A stretch of 64,000 nucleotides of DNA from Clostridiales bacterium oral taxon 876 str. F0540 (GTDB lineage Bacteria; Bacillota; Clostridia; Clostridiales; Clostridiaceae): positions 242,555 through 306,554 of the forward strand of contig KE993464.1 in NCBI GenBank assembly GCA_000466585.1, given 5' to 3'. This document shows, in pieces, positions 42,512 to 51,675 of this stretch. Each line of letters opens with the position of its first letter. The first letter of the stretch is position 1. A program made the position numbers and the translations under genes. The notes below the pieces were generated by a model, which ran no database searches, had not been told where the DNA came from, and was given only the letters and a program-made list of their open reading frames with translations.

Positions 42512-44704
42512 ATGGCAATACGCTTTGACGAAAAATCAAAATCCTTTAAACTTGATGCAAAAAACACAAGCTATATAATTGCTATTGTAGATGAAGAACA
42601 GTTTTTAGGACACGTTTACTTTGGAGAAAAAATACCTGATATAGATGTAAATTATTTAATGAGACTTGAAGAACCGCCATATATTCCTTCAAAAAATAAT
42701 AGGGACAGGATGTCCTTTTTAGATAGCTTTCCAACGGAATATTCTACGAACGGTTTAGGTGACTTCAGAGAATCCTGTCTTAAGGTTATGACAAAATCAG
42801 GTATGACAACTTGTGGTATTAATTATGTTTCTCACAAGATTTATGGTGGAAAGCCAAAGCTTGAAGGACTTCCTTCTACTTTTGGAACTGAAAGTGATTG
42901 TACAACATTAGAAATAAACTGTTTAGATAAACATTTAAACTTACAGGTTGTTTTAGTGTATACGGCATTTGAAAACCTAGATGTTATAACAAGAAGCGTA
43001 AGAGTAAAAAACTGTTCTAATGAAAGCATTCAGCTTACAAAAGTTTTATCTTCCTGCGTAGATTTTGACAGGATTGATATGGATATGATTACTCTTCATG
43101 GCTCATGGGCAAGAGAACGCCATATTAACAGGAGAAGTGTTACTTTAGGAAAACAGACAGTCTCATCCTCAAGAGGCGAATCAAGTCATCAGATGAATCC
43201 ATTCGTTGCAGTAATGGATAAGAGTGCTACAGAAGACAGCGGTGAGGTATATGGATTTAATTTTGTATACTCAGGAAATTTTATTGCTCAGGCAGAAGGT
43301 ACTCAATTTGATACAACTCGTGTGGTTATGGGAATAAATCCTGAGGATTTTGCTTGGAACTTAGAGGCAGGAGAAGAATTTACTGCACCGGAAGTTGTTA
43401 TGGTTTACTCAAATGAAGGTTTAGGAAAGATGTCAAGGACTTTCCATGACCTTTACAGGAAACATCTTATTCGTGGAGAGTATAAAGATAAAAAGCGTCC
43501 TATACTAATAAACAACTGGGAAGCTACTTACTTTGATTTTAATACTGAAAAGTTGATTGATATAGCTAAAGAAGCTTCAAAGCTTGGAATTGAAATGCTT
43601 GTTATGGATGACGGATGGTTTGGCAACAGAAGCAGCGACAATATGGCTTTAGGTGACTGGGTAGTTAATGAAGATAAGATAAAAGCAGGTCTTAAATACC
43701 TGGTTGATGAAGTTAACAAGCTTGGAATGAAATTTGGAATTTGGTTTGAACCTGAAATGGTTTCCCCGGATTCTGATTTGTATAGAGTACATCCGGACTG
43801 GGCTATTCATATTGAGGGAAGAGCTGGAACACTGTGCAGAAATCAATATGTTCTAGACTTATCAAGAAAAGAAGTTAGAGACTATGTGTATGAAAGCCTA
43901 AGAAAAATTTTAAAGAGCGCAAATATTGAATATGTAAAGTGGGATATGAACAGACAGCTTAGTGATGTAGGAAATACTGTTCTTCCTACTTATAGGCAGA
44001 GAGAAATTTGGCATAGGTATGTTTTAGGCGTTTATGAGCTTATGGAGAGATTGACTTCTGAATTTCCTCATATACTTCTTGAAAATTGTTCAGGGGGTGG
44101 AGCAAGATATGATGCTGGAATGCTGTATTATAGTCCCCAAATCTGGACCTCTGATGATACTGATGCCATTGAAAGACTTAAAATTCAGCATGGTACTTCC
44201 TTAGTCTATCCCGTATCTGCTATGGGAGCTCATGTAAGTGATTGCCCTAATCATACAGTAGGAAGAGTAACACCTTTTGAAACCAGAGGGTTCGTAGCTC
44301 TTTCCGGAACTTTTGGCTATGAATTAGATGTTACAAAAATTTCACAGGAAGACAGGAATATGATACCTAAGCAGATAGCTATGTATCATAAATTTAATGA
44401 CTTAATACGTACAGGTGATTTGTATAGAATCAGTAATGTTTTTGAAAATCCCGAATATGATTGTGTTGAATATGTTGCAAAAGATAAGAGTGAGATACTT
44501 GTAACCTATGTTCAGATTTTAAATAAACCAAATTACCACAGCAGAAGAATCAGATTGAAGGGGCTTCAAAAGAATGCTTTCTATAGAAATGAGGAAACAA
44601 ACGAACTATATTCCGGAGCAGCACTCATGAATGGAGGCATACTTATAAAAGGCTTGTGGGGAGACTTTAAAGGAAAACTGATGCACTTTACACGGGAAAA
44701 ATAG
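42512..44704 (+). CDS. Alpha-galactosidase, GH36
   Basis: Removes alpha-1,6-galactose side groups from galactomanno-oligosaccharides. The 730-residue protein has an N-terminal beta-sandwich (1-320), then a TIM barrel with LVMDDGWFGNR (about 370), the nucleophile Asp in YVKWDMNRQ (about 480), LLENCSGGGARYDAGM (about 530) and the acid/base Asp in IWTSDDTDAIERL (about 550), and a C-terminal beta-domain. This matches the roughly 730-residue group I bacterial enzymes. No signal peptide, so cytoplasmic. AGGAGG sits directly after the GH1 stop codon, 8 bases before the ATG. The galactose would feed galM and galK-galT-galE in this window. Confidence 0.96.
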   Translation: MAIRFDEKSKSFKLDAKNTSYIIAIVDEEQFLGHVYFGEKIPDIDVNYLMRLEEPPYIPSKNNRDRMSFLDSFPTEYSTNGLGDFRESCLKVMTKSGMTTCGINYVSHKIYGGKPKLEGLPSTFGTESDCTTLEINCLDKHLNLQVVLVYTAFENLDVITRSVRVKNCSNESIQLTKVLSSCVDFDRIDMDMITLHGSWARERHINRRSVTLGKQTVSSSRGESSHQMNPFVAVMDKSATEDSGEVYGFNFVYSGNFIAQAEGTQFDTTRVVMGINPEDFAWNLEAGEEFTAPEVVMVYSNEGLGKMSRTFHDLYRKHLIRGEYKDKKRPILINNWEATYFDFNTEKLIDIAKEASKLGIEMLVMDDGWFGNRSSDNMALGDWVVNEDKIKAGLKYLVDEVNKLGMKFGIWFEPEMVSPDSDLYRVHPDWAIHIEGRAGTLCRNQYVLDLSRKEVRDYVYESLRKILKSANIEYVKWDMNRQLSDVGNTVLPTYRQREIWHRYVLGVYELMERLTSEFPHILLENCSGGGARYDAGMLYYSPQIWTSDDTDAIERLKIQHGTSLVYPVSAMGAHVSDCPNHTVGRVTPFETRGFVALSGTFGYELDVTKISQEDRNMIPKQIAMYHKFNDLIRTGDLYRISNVFENPEYDCVEYVAKDKSEILVTYVQILNKPNYHSRRIRLKGLQKNAFYRNEETNELYSGAALMNGGILIKGLWGDFKGKLMHFTREK

Positions 44705-44723
44705 TACTTTTAAAATTTAAACT

Positions 44724-44759
44724 ACTGCAGAATACGGAGAAACCTTCGTATTCTGCAGT
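44724..44759 (+). terminator. Strong hairpin after the GH36 gene
   Basis: ACTGCAGAATACG (44724-44736) / CGTATTCTGCAGT (44747-44759), a perfect 13-bp stem with a 10-base loop. Only short T's follow, so termination is likely partial. Confidence 0.55.
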
Positions 44760-44793
44760 TATGTTATAGAGAAAATAAGGCAAGGTGATTTAC

Positions 44794-46086
44794 GTGAAAA
44801 ATCCCATGATACAATTTAAAGCTATTGCAAAAGATATAACAACAGATAGAAAAAATGCTGTTTTATTTGCCTATGAAGGAGTATTAATTACACTTGTCAA
44901 TAACTTCATTAATAACAATAATAATCTGTTTGCTACTAGATTGGGAGCAAGTAATATTGAGCTAAGCCTTGTAGCCTCTCTTCCTCAGGTGGTAGGAATG
45001 CTTGTACTTATACCTGGAGGGATCTTAACTGACAGAATGAAAAACAAAAGACAGATGCTAGTAATATCGCTTTTTATGCTTGCTGCATTTTATTTAGTAT
45101 TAGGATTTGTGCCAATGATGGGAAAGTATAGACTTCTAATGTTTTTAATTCTTATTTCATTATCTATTGGACCTATGACTCTGTATAATGCTTCCTGGCA
45201 GGCTTATTTTTCAGATGTGGTTCCTATAAGCATTAGAAATAAAACTTTTACTTTGCGTACAAGATGGACCTTCGTAATAAACATTGCAGCACCGATCTTA
45301 ACTGGGACTCTTTTAGCCTCTGCAGCTGCAAATGATGAAAAGTTGAAATTTCATCAAAGCTTTTTTTGGATAGGATGTGTATTCATTATTTTTCAAATAC
45401 TCGTGCTTAAAAGAATATCAGGAGGCTATTCAGAACATGTAAATGAAGTGAGTCTTAAGGATTTAAAAAATACAGCAGTAAAACTTATGCATAATAAAAA
45501 ATTTCTCGGTTTTATTGGAGTGGCATTATTTTTCTACATGTGCTGGCAGGCTGATTGGACTTTATATTATATAGGACAAATTACGTACCTTAAGCTTAAT
45601 GAAGCTTGGCTTGCCTATGTGAATGTTGGCGGCGCTCTGGTGCAGTTTTTAACAGTAGGCTTTTGGAGCCGTATTAATGAAAAGTACGGAGTGAGATTCG
45701 GTATTATAATGGGAAGCCTAGGCCTTTGCTTTTTTCCTCTAATAATCATACTGGGAAGTATTCTGCAACCCGCTATAGCTCCAACAATATTTCTCATATT
45801 AAGTACTCTTGGAAATTTTGCATTTGCAACAGTATCCCTTAATATAATGCAATGTCTTCTGCAAGTCATACCTGATGAAGGAAAAACCTTTAGCATAGCA
45901 ATATACACCCTTATAATAACTTTTTCAAATGCTGTAATGCCTATAGCAGGAGTTAAATTATATACAAGCCTTGGAGCCAATTTAAGCGGATTTCATAAAA
46001 CATTTTTGATACTTTTTGTTCTAAGGATTATAGCTACAGCATTATGGACGCTAAGATGGTGGGTCATGAGAGATGAAGAAAAATAA
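44794..46086 (+). CDS. MFS transporter (mannan locus)
   Basis: A 430-residue membrane protein with about twelve hydrophobic segments. ATRLGASNIELSLVASLPQVVGM and PGGILTDRMKNKRQML (the loop 2-3 MFS motif, GxxxDRxxxR-like) place it in the major facilitator superfamily. The start is taken as GTG at 44794 with AAGGTGAT just upstream; GTG at 44785 would overlap that site. It lies between GH36 and GH2 in the operon. It might import or export mono- or disaccharides produced in the cytoplasm, such as galactose or mannobiose. The substrate is not inferable from sequence. It overlaps a possible ATG of the next gene. Confidence 0.85.
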   Translation: MKNPMIQFKAIAKDITTDRKNAVLFAYEGVLITLVNNFINNNNNLFATRLGASNIELSLVASLPQVVGMLVLIPGGILTDRMKNKRQMLVISLFMLAAFYLVLGFVPMMGKYRLLMFLILISLSIGPMTLYNASWQAYFSDVVPISIRNKTFTLRTRWTFVINIAAPILTGTLLASAAANDEKLKFHQSFFWIGCVFIIFQILVLKRISGGYSEHVNEVSLKDLKNTAVKLMHNKKFLGFIGVALFFYMCWQADWTLYYIGQITYLKLNEAWLAYVNVGGALVQFLTVGFWSRINEKYGVRFGIIMGSLGLCFFPLIIILGSILQPAIAPTIFLILSTLGNFAFATVSLNIMQCLLQVIPDEGKTFSIAIYTLIITFSNAVMPIAGVKLYTSLGANLSGFHKTFLILFVLRIIATALWTLRWWVMRDEEK

Positions 46087-46129
46087 ATGTAGATATTACA
46101 ATTTTAATTATAAGAAAGGTGGAGAAGGA

Positions 46130-48580
46130 TTGATTAGTTTAGATGGAAAATGGAAAATGAAGAAGACTGTTGACAATCAGTGGATTAATGCGGTAGTTCC
46201 GGGATCTGTATTTAATGACCTGCTTAATGCTGACCTTATAGAGGATCCTTTTTATAGAGATAACGAAAATAAAGTTTTAAAAGAAGCTGATTTTGACTAT
46301 GAATATGTAAGAGAGTTCTGGGTAAGTGAAGAAATTCTAAATGAAGATAAGGTACTACTATGCTGTGAAGGCCTAGATACTTTAAGCAAGATAGAAATTA
46401 ATGATAAATTGATTGCAGAAACTGATAATATGCATAGAAGCTATGAGTTTGATATAAAGAATATACTTAAAGCTGGCAGTAATAAAATACATTTAGTTTT
46501 TTATTCGCCAACTAAGTATATTGGAAAATGCTTTAGTGAAAAGCGCATTTGGGGAGCTAATGCTATGGATGGATTCCCATATCTTAGAAAATCTCACCAT
46601 ATGTTTGGATGGGACTGGGGGCCAAGAGTTCCTGATATGGGAATTTGGAGAAACATATATATCAAGTCTTACAGCGTAGGAAGACTTGAAGATGTATATG
46701 TAACTCAAAAGCACAATGAAAATAAGGTTGAGCTCGATATAAGGATTGCTCATTCAAACCTATCAAACAAAAATTTAATTATCAGTACGAAAGTTACTAA
46801 TCCAACCGGAGAGTCATTTGAAAAAAACATACAAGCCGAAGAATTAGAAAATCATATCAATGCTAACATTGATAATCCAAAGCTTTGGTGGCCTAATGGA
46901 TACGGAGAACAGCCTCTTTATAAAGTGGAAGTTAGTTTAATAGATGGCAGCAAAGTATTAGATTTAAAAGAATTCAATATAGGCCTTAGAACTGTAACTG
47001 TAAAAAGGGAAAAAGACCAGTGGGGAGAAAGCTTCGAGTTTAATATTAATGGCATCTCTATATTTGCTATGGGAGCAGACTATATACCAGAGGATAATAT
47101 CTTGGCAAGGTGCAGTAAGGAAAGAACTGAGAGACTTATAAGAGACTGCATAGCAGCAAATATGAACTGCATTCGTGTTTGGGGCGGCGGATATTATGCT
47201 GAGGATTATTTCTATGACTTATGCGATAAATTTGGACTTATAGTATGGCAGGATTTCATGTTTGCTTGCGCTGATTATGACTTATCCAAGGAATTTGAAG
47301 AAAATATAACCGCAGAGTTAGAAGATAATATTAAAAGAATAAGGCATCATGCATGCATAGGTCTATATACCGGAAACAACGAAAACGAATCAGCTGTAAA
47401 GTTTTGGGGAATACCCAAAAGAGAGACAACAGAGGAAGAGTATATAAAACAGTATGAGGTTTTATTTCCAGAGCTTATAAAAAAATATGATCCGAATACA
47501 TTCTACTGGCCGTCCTCTCCCTCCAAACTGGGAAGCTTTAAGGAACTGGATAACGATAATATGGGTGACGCTCATTATTGGGAAGTATGGCATGGATTAA
47601 AACCATTTACAGAGTATAGAAAACATTATTTTAGATTTGTTTCAGAGTTTGGTTTTGAAGCTTTTCCTGGAATTAAAACCATAAAAAGCTTTACTTTGCC
47701 GGAGGATAGAAATCCATTTTCTTATGTTATGGAAAATCATCAAAAGCATGAAGGAGGAAATGGAAAGATTATTTATTATATTTCGGAATACCTAAAGTAT
47801 CCAAACGGGCTTGAAAATATGCTTTATGCTTCGCAGATAACACAAGCTGAGGCAATAAAGTATGGGGTAGAGCATTGGAGAAGAAACAGAGGAAGATGTA
47901 TGGGAGCAATATACTGGCAGCTAAATGATTGCTGGCCGGTTGCTTCTTGGGCAAGTATAGATTATTACGGAAGATGGAAGGCTTTGCATTACTTTGCAAA
48001 AAAGTTTTTTGCACCAGTACTGCTGTCAGCTAATGAAGAAGGAACAAAAGTTGAACTCCATGTAAGCAATGAAACATTAAATACGTTTGCCGGAAAAGTT
48101 ACTTGGAGACTTAGAGATAATTTTAGAATTATAGAGGAAGACAGTAAAGAAGTATCTATTAATGCTTTAGAAACAAAATTAGTTGAAAAGCTTGATTTTA
48201 AAGATAGAATTGTTACAACAGAAGATGCAAGAAAACTATATGTAGAATATGTGCTTGAGTCCGAAGGTAAGATTTTAAGTTCTGGCACAGTACTTTTTGT
48301 TAGGCCAAAGCATTTTGAATTTTTGAATCCAGAAATAGAATGGAATATCTCAGAAGATGATAACAGTTTTATTATAGAGCTTGTATCTAAAAAGTTTACG
48401 AAATATGTATACATGGACTTAGAAAAAGAAGACTGCATATTTGAAGATAATTTTTTTGATTTGACTGGAAATGAAAGAAGAATTATAAAAGTTGATAAAA
48501 ATAGTTTATCAAACGAAATCAGCTTAAATGAATTCAAAAATCAATTAGAAATTAAGAGTATATTTGATTTTGAGAATTAA
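46130..48580 (+). CDS. Beta-mannosidase, GH2
   Basis: Exo-acting retaining beta-mannosidase that hydrolyses mannose from the non-reducing end. Sugar-binding sandwich domain at the N-terminus (ISLDGKWKM and VPGSVFNDLLNADLIEDPFYRDNE), SHHMFGWDWGPRVPDMG (about 170), then the barrel with acid/base Glu in YTGNNENESA (about 425) and the nucleophile Glu in FRFVSEFGFEAFPG (about 525); GAIYWQLNDCWPV follows. The start is taken as TTG at 46130, because the family begins at this ISLDGKW block and AAAGGTGGAG is just upstream. An in-frame ATG at 46073 (835 residues) overlaps the MFS gene and would add a 19-residue basic leader. Cytoplasmic. Hydrolysis here competes with phosphorolysis by GH130. Confidence 0.94.
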   Translation: MISLDGKWKMKKTVDNQWINAVVPGSVFNDLLNADLIEDPFYRDNENKVLKEADFDYEYVREFWVSEEILNEDKVLLCCEGLDTLSKIEINDKLIAETDNMHRSYEFDIKNILKAGSNKIHLVFYSPTKYIGKCFSEKRIWGANAMDGFPYLRKSHHMFGWDWGPRVPDMGIWRNIYIKSYSVGRLEDVYVTQKHNENKVELDIRIAHSNLSNKNLIISTKVTNPTGESFEKNIQAEELENHINANIDNPKLWWPNGYGEQPLYKVEVSLIDGSKVLDLKEFNIGLRTVTVKREKDQWGESFEFNINGISIFAMGADYIPEDNILARCSKERTERLIRDCIAANMNCIRVWGGGYYAEDYFYDLCDKFGLIVWQDFMFACADYDLSKEFEENITAELEDNIKRIRHHACIGLYTGNNENESAVKFWGIPKRETTEEEYIKQYEVLFPELIKKYDPNTFYWPSSPSKLGSFKELDNDNMGDAHYWEVWHGLKPFTEYRKHYFRFVSEFGFEAFPGIKTIKSFTLPEDRNPFSYVMENHQKHEGGNGKIIYYISEYLKYPNGLENMLYASQITQAEAIKYGVEHWRRNRGRCMGAIYWQLNDCWPVASWASIDYYGRWKALHYFAKKFFAPVLLSANEEGTKVELHVSNETLNTFAGKVTWRLRDNFRIIEEDSKEVSINALETKLVEKLDFKDRIVTTEDARKLYVEYVLESEGKILSSGTVLFVRPKHFEFLNPEIEWNISEDDNSFIIELVSKKFTKYVYMDLEKEDCIFEDNFFDLTGNERRIIKVDKNSLSNEISLNEFKNQLEIKSIFDFEN

Positions 48581-48602
48581 CAAAGTTTAGTTGGAGGAGA
48601 CA

Positions 48603-49646
48603 ATGAGTAAATTTATAACTTATGAATCAAAAACTGCTAATGAACCTGGAATAAGGTATATAGGAAGATTTGACTTTACAGACATAGAAGGACCAAAGTT
48701 TGCTTGGTCTGCAAGTACAGTAACTGCTAGATTTTTTGGAACAAGAGTATCTGCCAAATTAAAATCTTTTGGAGATAATTATTTTCTAGTACTTATTGAT
48801 AGAAAAATAGTGATTAATTCATTAAAGTTAGGAGAAGGCGAAGAGAAGGTTTTTGAACTGGCTTCTAATTTAAAGGAAGAAGAACACGAAGTAAGCATCG
48901 TTAAGAGAACAGAGTTTTATTTAGGTACTGCTCAGTTTTTAGGGTTTAACTTTGGAGAAGGAAAGTTGCTTTCGCCTTCTCCAAGGTTAGAAAGAAAAAT
49001 AGAGATAATAGGAGATTCTATAACCTGCGGCTTTGGAAACGAAGCTGAGAATGAAAATATAGAATACAGTCCTAAATATGACAATTCTTATTTAGCTTAT
49101 GGGACTATAGCAGCGAGAAAACTTAATGCTGAACCTATGATTATAGGCCGCTCAGGTTTTGGGTTAATAAGAGATTACGAAGGTAATAAAGACAATATAC
49201 TTCCTAATGTATATTCCAGGGTACTTCCTGATAAAAATTCAGAATGGGAATTTCACAAGTTTATCCCTCAGGTTGTAGTTATTAATCTTGGAACTAATGA
49301 TTTCAGTGGTTCTATTCCAAGCGGACCTATTGCTGATAGAGAAGAATTCACTTCAGCCTATATTAATCTAATCAATAGAATCAGAGAGAATTATAAAGAA
49401 TCAAAAGTAATTTGCACTATAGGTCCGGTAATGGATGGAGAAGCATTAGAAGTAATAAGAGATTATGTGAAAAATGATGTTGTAGAAGCACTAAGAAAAG
49501 AAAATAATAATTGGATATATTATTTTGAGTATGAGAATCAACTAAAAAGCAATGGTTATGGTATAACCTGTCATCCAAGCTTGAAAACACATGAACTTAT
49601 GGCAAATCAGTTAACTGATTTCATCAATGATATTTTAGGCTGGTAG
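48603..49646 (+). CDS. CE2-like carbohydrate acetylesterase
   Basis: Removes O-acetyl groups from oligosaccharides. The 347-residue protein has the two-part form of carbohydrate esterase family 2: an N-terminal jelly-roll (residues 1-125; YIGRFDFTDIEGPKFAWSASTVTARFFGT) and an SGNH domain with IEIIGDSITCGFGNE (Ser nucleophile, about 145), VINLGTNDFSG (about 230) and GITCHPSLKTHE (catalytic His, about 325). Characterised CE2 enzymes deacetylate mannans and xylans. There is no signal peptide, so it acts on imported acetylated fragments. The ATG at 48603 follows GGAGGAG. It probably works with the SGNH esterase at 51676-52776. Confidence 0.87.
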   Translation: MSKFITYESKTANEPGIRYIGRFDFTDIEGPKFAWSASTVTARFFGTRVSAKLKSFGDNYFLVLIDRKIVINSLKLGEGEEKVFELASNLKEEEHEVSIVKRTEFYLGTAQFLGFNFGEGKLLSPSPRLERKIEIIGDSITCGFGNEAENENIEYSPKYDNSYLAYGTIAARKLNAEPMIIGRSGFGLIRDYEGNKDNILPNVYSRVLPDKNSEWEFHKFIPQVVVINLGTNDFSGSIPSGPIADREEFTSAYINLINRIRENYKESKVICTIGPVMDGEALEVIRDYVKNDVVEALRKENNNWIYYFEYENQLKSNGYGITCHPSLKTHELMANQLTDFINDILGW

Positions 49647-49669
49647 AGATATAAGAAGGAGGAAAGTGA

Positions 49670-50659
49670 ATGACTTACACACCAAACGAAAAACGATATG
49701 ATAAAATGCTTTATAGACGAGTAGGAAGAAGCGGATTAATGCTGCCAGCTATTTCACTGGGATTATGGCACAACTTTGGAGGAATAAATGTTTTTGATAA
49801 CCAAAGGGAACTTGTTAGAAAAGCCTTTGACTTAGGTATAACTCATTTTGATCTTGCCAATAATTACGGGCCTCCTGCGGGGTCAGCAGAAGAAAACTTC
49901 GGGAAAATATTAAGGCAGGACTTTAATAGTTATAGAGATGAAATGATCATATCAACTAAGGCAGGCTATTATATGTGGCCAGGACCTTATGGGGATTGGG
50001 GGTCTAAAAAATACTTGGTAGCAAGTCTGGATCAAAGCTTAAAAAGAATGGGTGTTGATTATGTAGATATATTCTATCACCATAGACCAGATCCTAATAC
50101 GCCTCTTGAGGAAACTATGGCTGCGTTAGATTTATTAGTAAGGCAGGGAAAGGCTCTTTATGTAGGAGTTTCAAACTATAATGCGGAGCAGACAAAAGAA
50201 GCAGCAAAAATATTAAACAGACAGGGAACACCATTTGTAATTCATCAGCCAAGCTACAATATGTTTGAAAGATGGATTGAGAATGGACTTCAAGGTGTTC
50301 TTGAGGAGGAAGGAATAGGAAGTATTGCCTTTGTACCACTGGCGCAAGGATTACTCACAAATAAATATTTAAAAGGTATACCGTTAGATTCAAGAGCAGC
50401 AGGACCATCGCAATTCTTAAATAAGAGAGATATAACGGAAGATAAGCTTAATAAATTATGCAAGTTAAATCAGCTGGCTGAACAGAGAGGTCAAAGTTTG
50501 GCTCAGATGGCTCTTGTCTGGGTACTTAGAAGGGAAAAAGTAACTTCAGCTCTTATAGGTGCTAGTAAGGTAAGCCAGATTGAAGAAAACGTAGCTGCGC
50601 TTGGTAATATAGAATTTACTGATGAAGAGCTTAATAGAATTGAAGAGATATTAAAATAG
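49670..50659 (+). CDS. Aldo/keto reductase (YghZ / Kv-beta-like)
   Basis: NADPH-dependent carbonyl reductase of the AKR superfamily. The 329-residue protein has the catalytic Asp/Tyr in ITHFDLANNYGPPAGSAEENFG (about 55-75), Lys in IISTKAGYYMWPGPYGDWGSKKY (about 105) and His in IFYHHRPDPNTPLEETM (about 140). The cofactor site ending ALVWVLRREKVTSALIGASKVSQIEEN is near residue 290. It is close to the L-glyceraldehyde-3-phosphate reductase (YghZ) type. GGAGG precedes the ATG. Its place between two mannan esterase/hydrolase genes suggests a sugar-aldehyde substrate, but this is inference; it may only detoxify carbonyls. Confidence 0.87.
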   Translation: MTYTPNEKRYDKMLYRRVGRSGLMLPAISLGLWHNFGGINVFDNQRELVRKAFDLGITHFDLANNYGPPAGSAEENFGKILRQDFNSYRDEMIISTKAGYYMWPGPYGDWGSKKYLVASLDQSLKRMGVDYVDIFYHHRPDPNTPLEETMAALDLLVRQGKALYVGVSNYNAEQTKEAAKILNRQGTPFVIHQPSYNMFERWIENGLQGVLEEEGIGSIAFVPLAQGLLTNKYLKGIPLDSRAAGPSQFLNKRDITEDKLNKLCKLNQLAEQRGQSLAQMALVWVLRREKVTSALIGASKVSQIEENVAALGNIEFTDEELNRIEEILK

Positions 50660-50695
50660 GAAGAATTAAAAATATCCGATGACAGGAGTTCTAAT

Positions 50696-51655
50696 ATGAG
50701 TGACAGAATGTTTATGAAGGGCTTTACCTTTGGGTGGATGGCTAAAAGAGGAGAATATAAAACAGAGCAAACTATTGAATCATTAAAAAAGCTGAAAGAA
50801 ACAGGTACTGAATGGATTGCACTAGCCTTTGATATAAGACAGGAGAATTTTTATTCTACAAAGATATATTTTGATTATGGCTACACAGTAACTGATAGAG
50901 AAATAGCTCTGCTTATAGATAAGGCTCATGATATGGGGTTTAAGGTATGCCTTAAACCTGTTATCAATTTGAATGATGGACTTTGGCGTGCACGGATAAC
51001 ATTTCCCGATGATAATAATTATTGGGATGAATGGTTTGATTCTTATAATAATCTTATAGGTCATTATGCAGAAATAGCGGAAGAAACTAAATGTGAGATG
51101 TTTTGTATAGGATGTGAAATGATTGGCACTGAAAGAAAATCAGAACACTGGAGAAATGTTATAAAATCTATAAGAAATCTATACAGCGGATTAATAACTT
51201 ATAATGCAAACCACGGTAAGGAAAGTGAAATAGACTGGCTTGATGAAGTTGATATTATAGGAACAAGTGCTTACTATCCTGTTGCGGAAAAACCGGGAGA
51301 CTGTGAAGAAAATATGATGGTAAAGTGGAAAGAGGCAAAGGAGAATTTATATAAAATCCACAAAAAATTTAACAAGCCTATCTTATTTATAGAAATTGGC
51401 TGCAGGAGTGCTTTTGGCTGCGCATCTATGCCTTGGGACTGGCAGGAAGATTTTCCTTATGATGAAGATGAACAAGCTATGTTTTATAGTTCTGCAATGA
51501 AGTCATTCTGGGATGAAGAATGGTTTTGCGGATTCTTCTGGTGGGATTGGAAGCATAATCTTTATAATCTTGAAGAAGCAAAACAAAATAGAGACTTTTG
51601 CATTTATGGCAAAAAAGCAGAAGGCATTTTAAAAGACTGGTACAAAAATAAATAA
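50696..51655 (+). CDS. GH113 family beta-mannanase/mannosidase-like enzyme, copy 2
   Basis: Second GH113 in the locus, 319 residues. FMKGFTFGWMAKRGEY opens the barrel; the proposed acid/base is Glu141 in FCIGCEMIG and the nucleophile Glu233 in LFIEIGCRS. The spacing is 92 residues because of an insert (EKPGDCEENMMVKW) compared with 80 in copy 1. LKPVINLNDGLWRARITF and SAYYPV match copy 1 positions. The two copies look old and divergent, not a recent duplication, so different chain-length or side-group preferences are likely. No signal peptide. AGGAG precedes the ATG by 9 bases. It is followed by the SGNH esterase after 20 bases. Confidence 0.83.
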   Translation: MSDRMFMKGFTFGWMAKRGEYKTEQTIESLKKLKETGTEWIALAFDIRQENFYSTKIYFDYGYTVTDREIALLIDKAHDMGFKVCLKPVINLNDGLWRARITFPDDNNYWDEWFDSYNNLIGHYAEIAEETKCEMFCIGCEMIGTERKSEHWRNVIKSIRNLYSGLITYNANHGKESEIDWLDEVDIIGTSAYYPVAEKPGDCEENMMVKWKEAKENLYKIHKKFNKPILFIEIGCRSAFGCASMPWDWQEDFPYDEDEQAMFYSSAMKSFWDEEWFCGFFWWDWKHNLYNLEEAKQNRDFCIYGKKAEGILKDWYKNK

Positions 51656-51675
51656 CATGAAGGTGAATAGTAAGT

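Noticed and set aside
45615..45980. 121-codon antisense open frame in the MFS gene
   Set aside because: Antisense shadow of a confidently identified membrane protein gene.
46073..46132. ATG start at 46073 for the GH2 beta-mannosidase
   Set aside because: It overlaps the MFS gene, lacks a good ribosome binding site and adds a basic leader not typical for the family; TTG at 46130 with AAAGGTGGAG upstream is preferred, although the longer form is not excluded.
47989..48537. 182-codon antisense open frame inside the GH2 gene
   Set aside because: Shadow of the coding strand (Ser/Leu/Phe-rich complement), no ribosome binding site, no family pattern.
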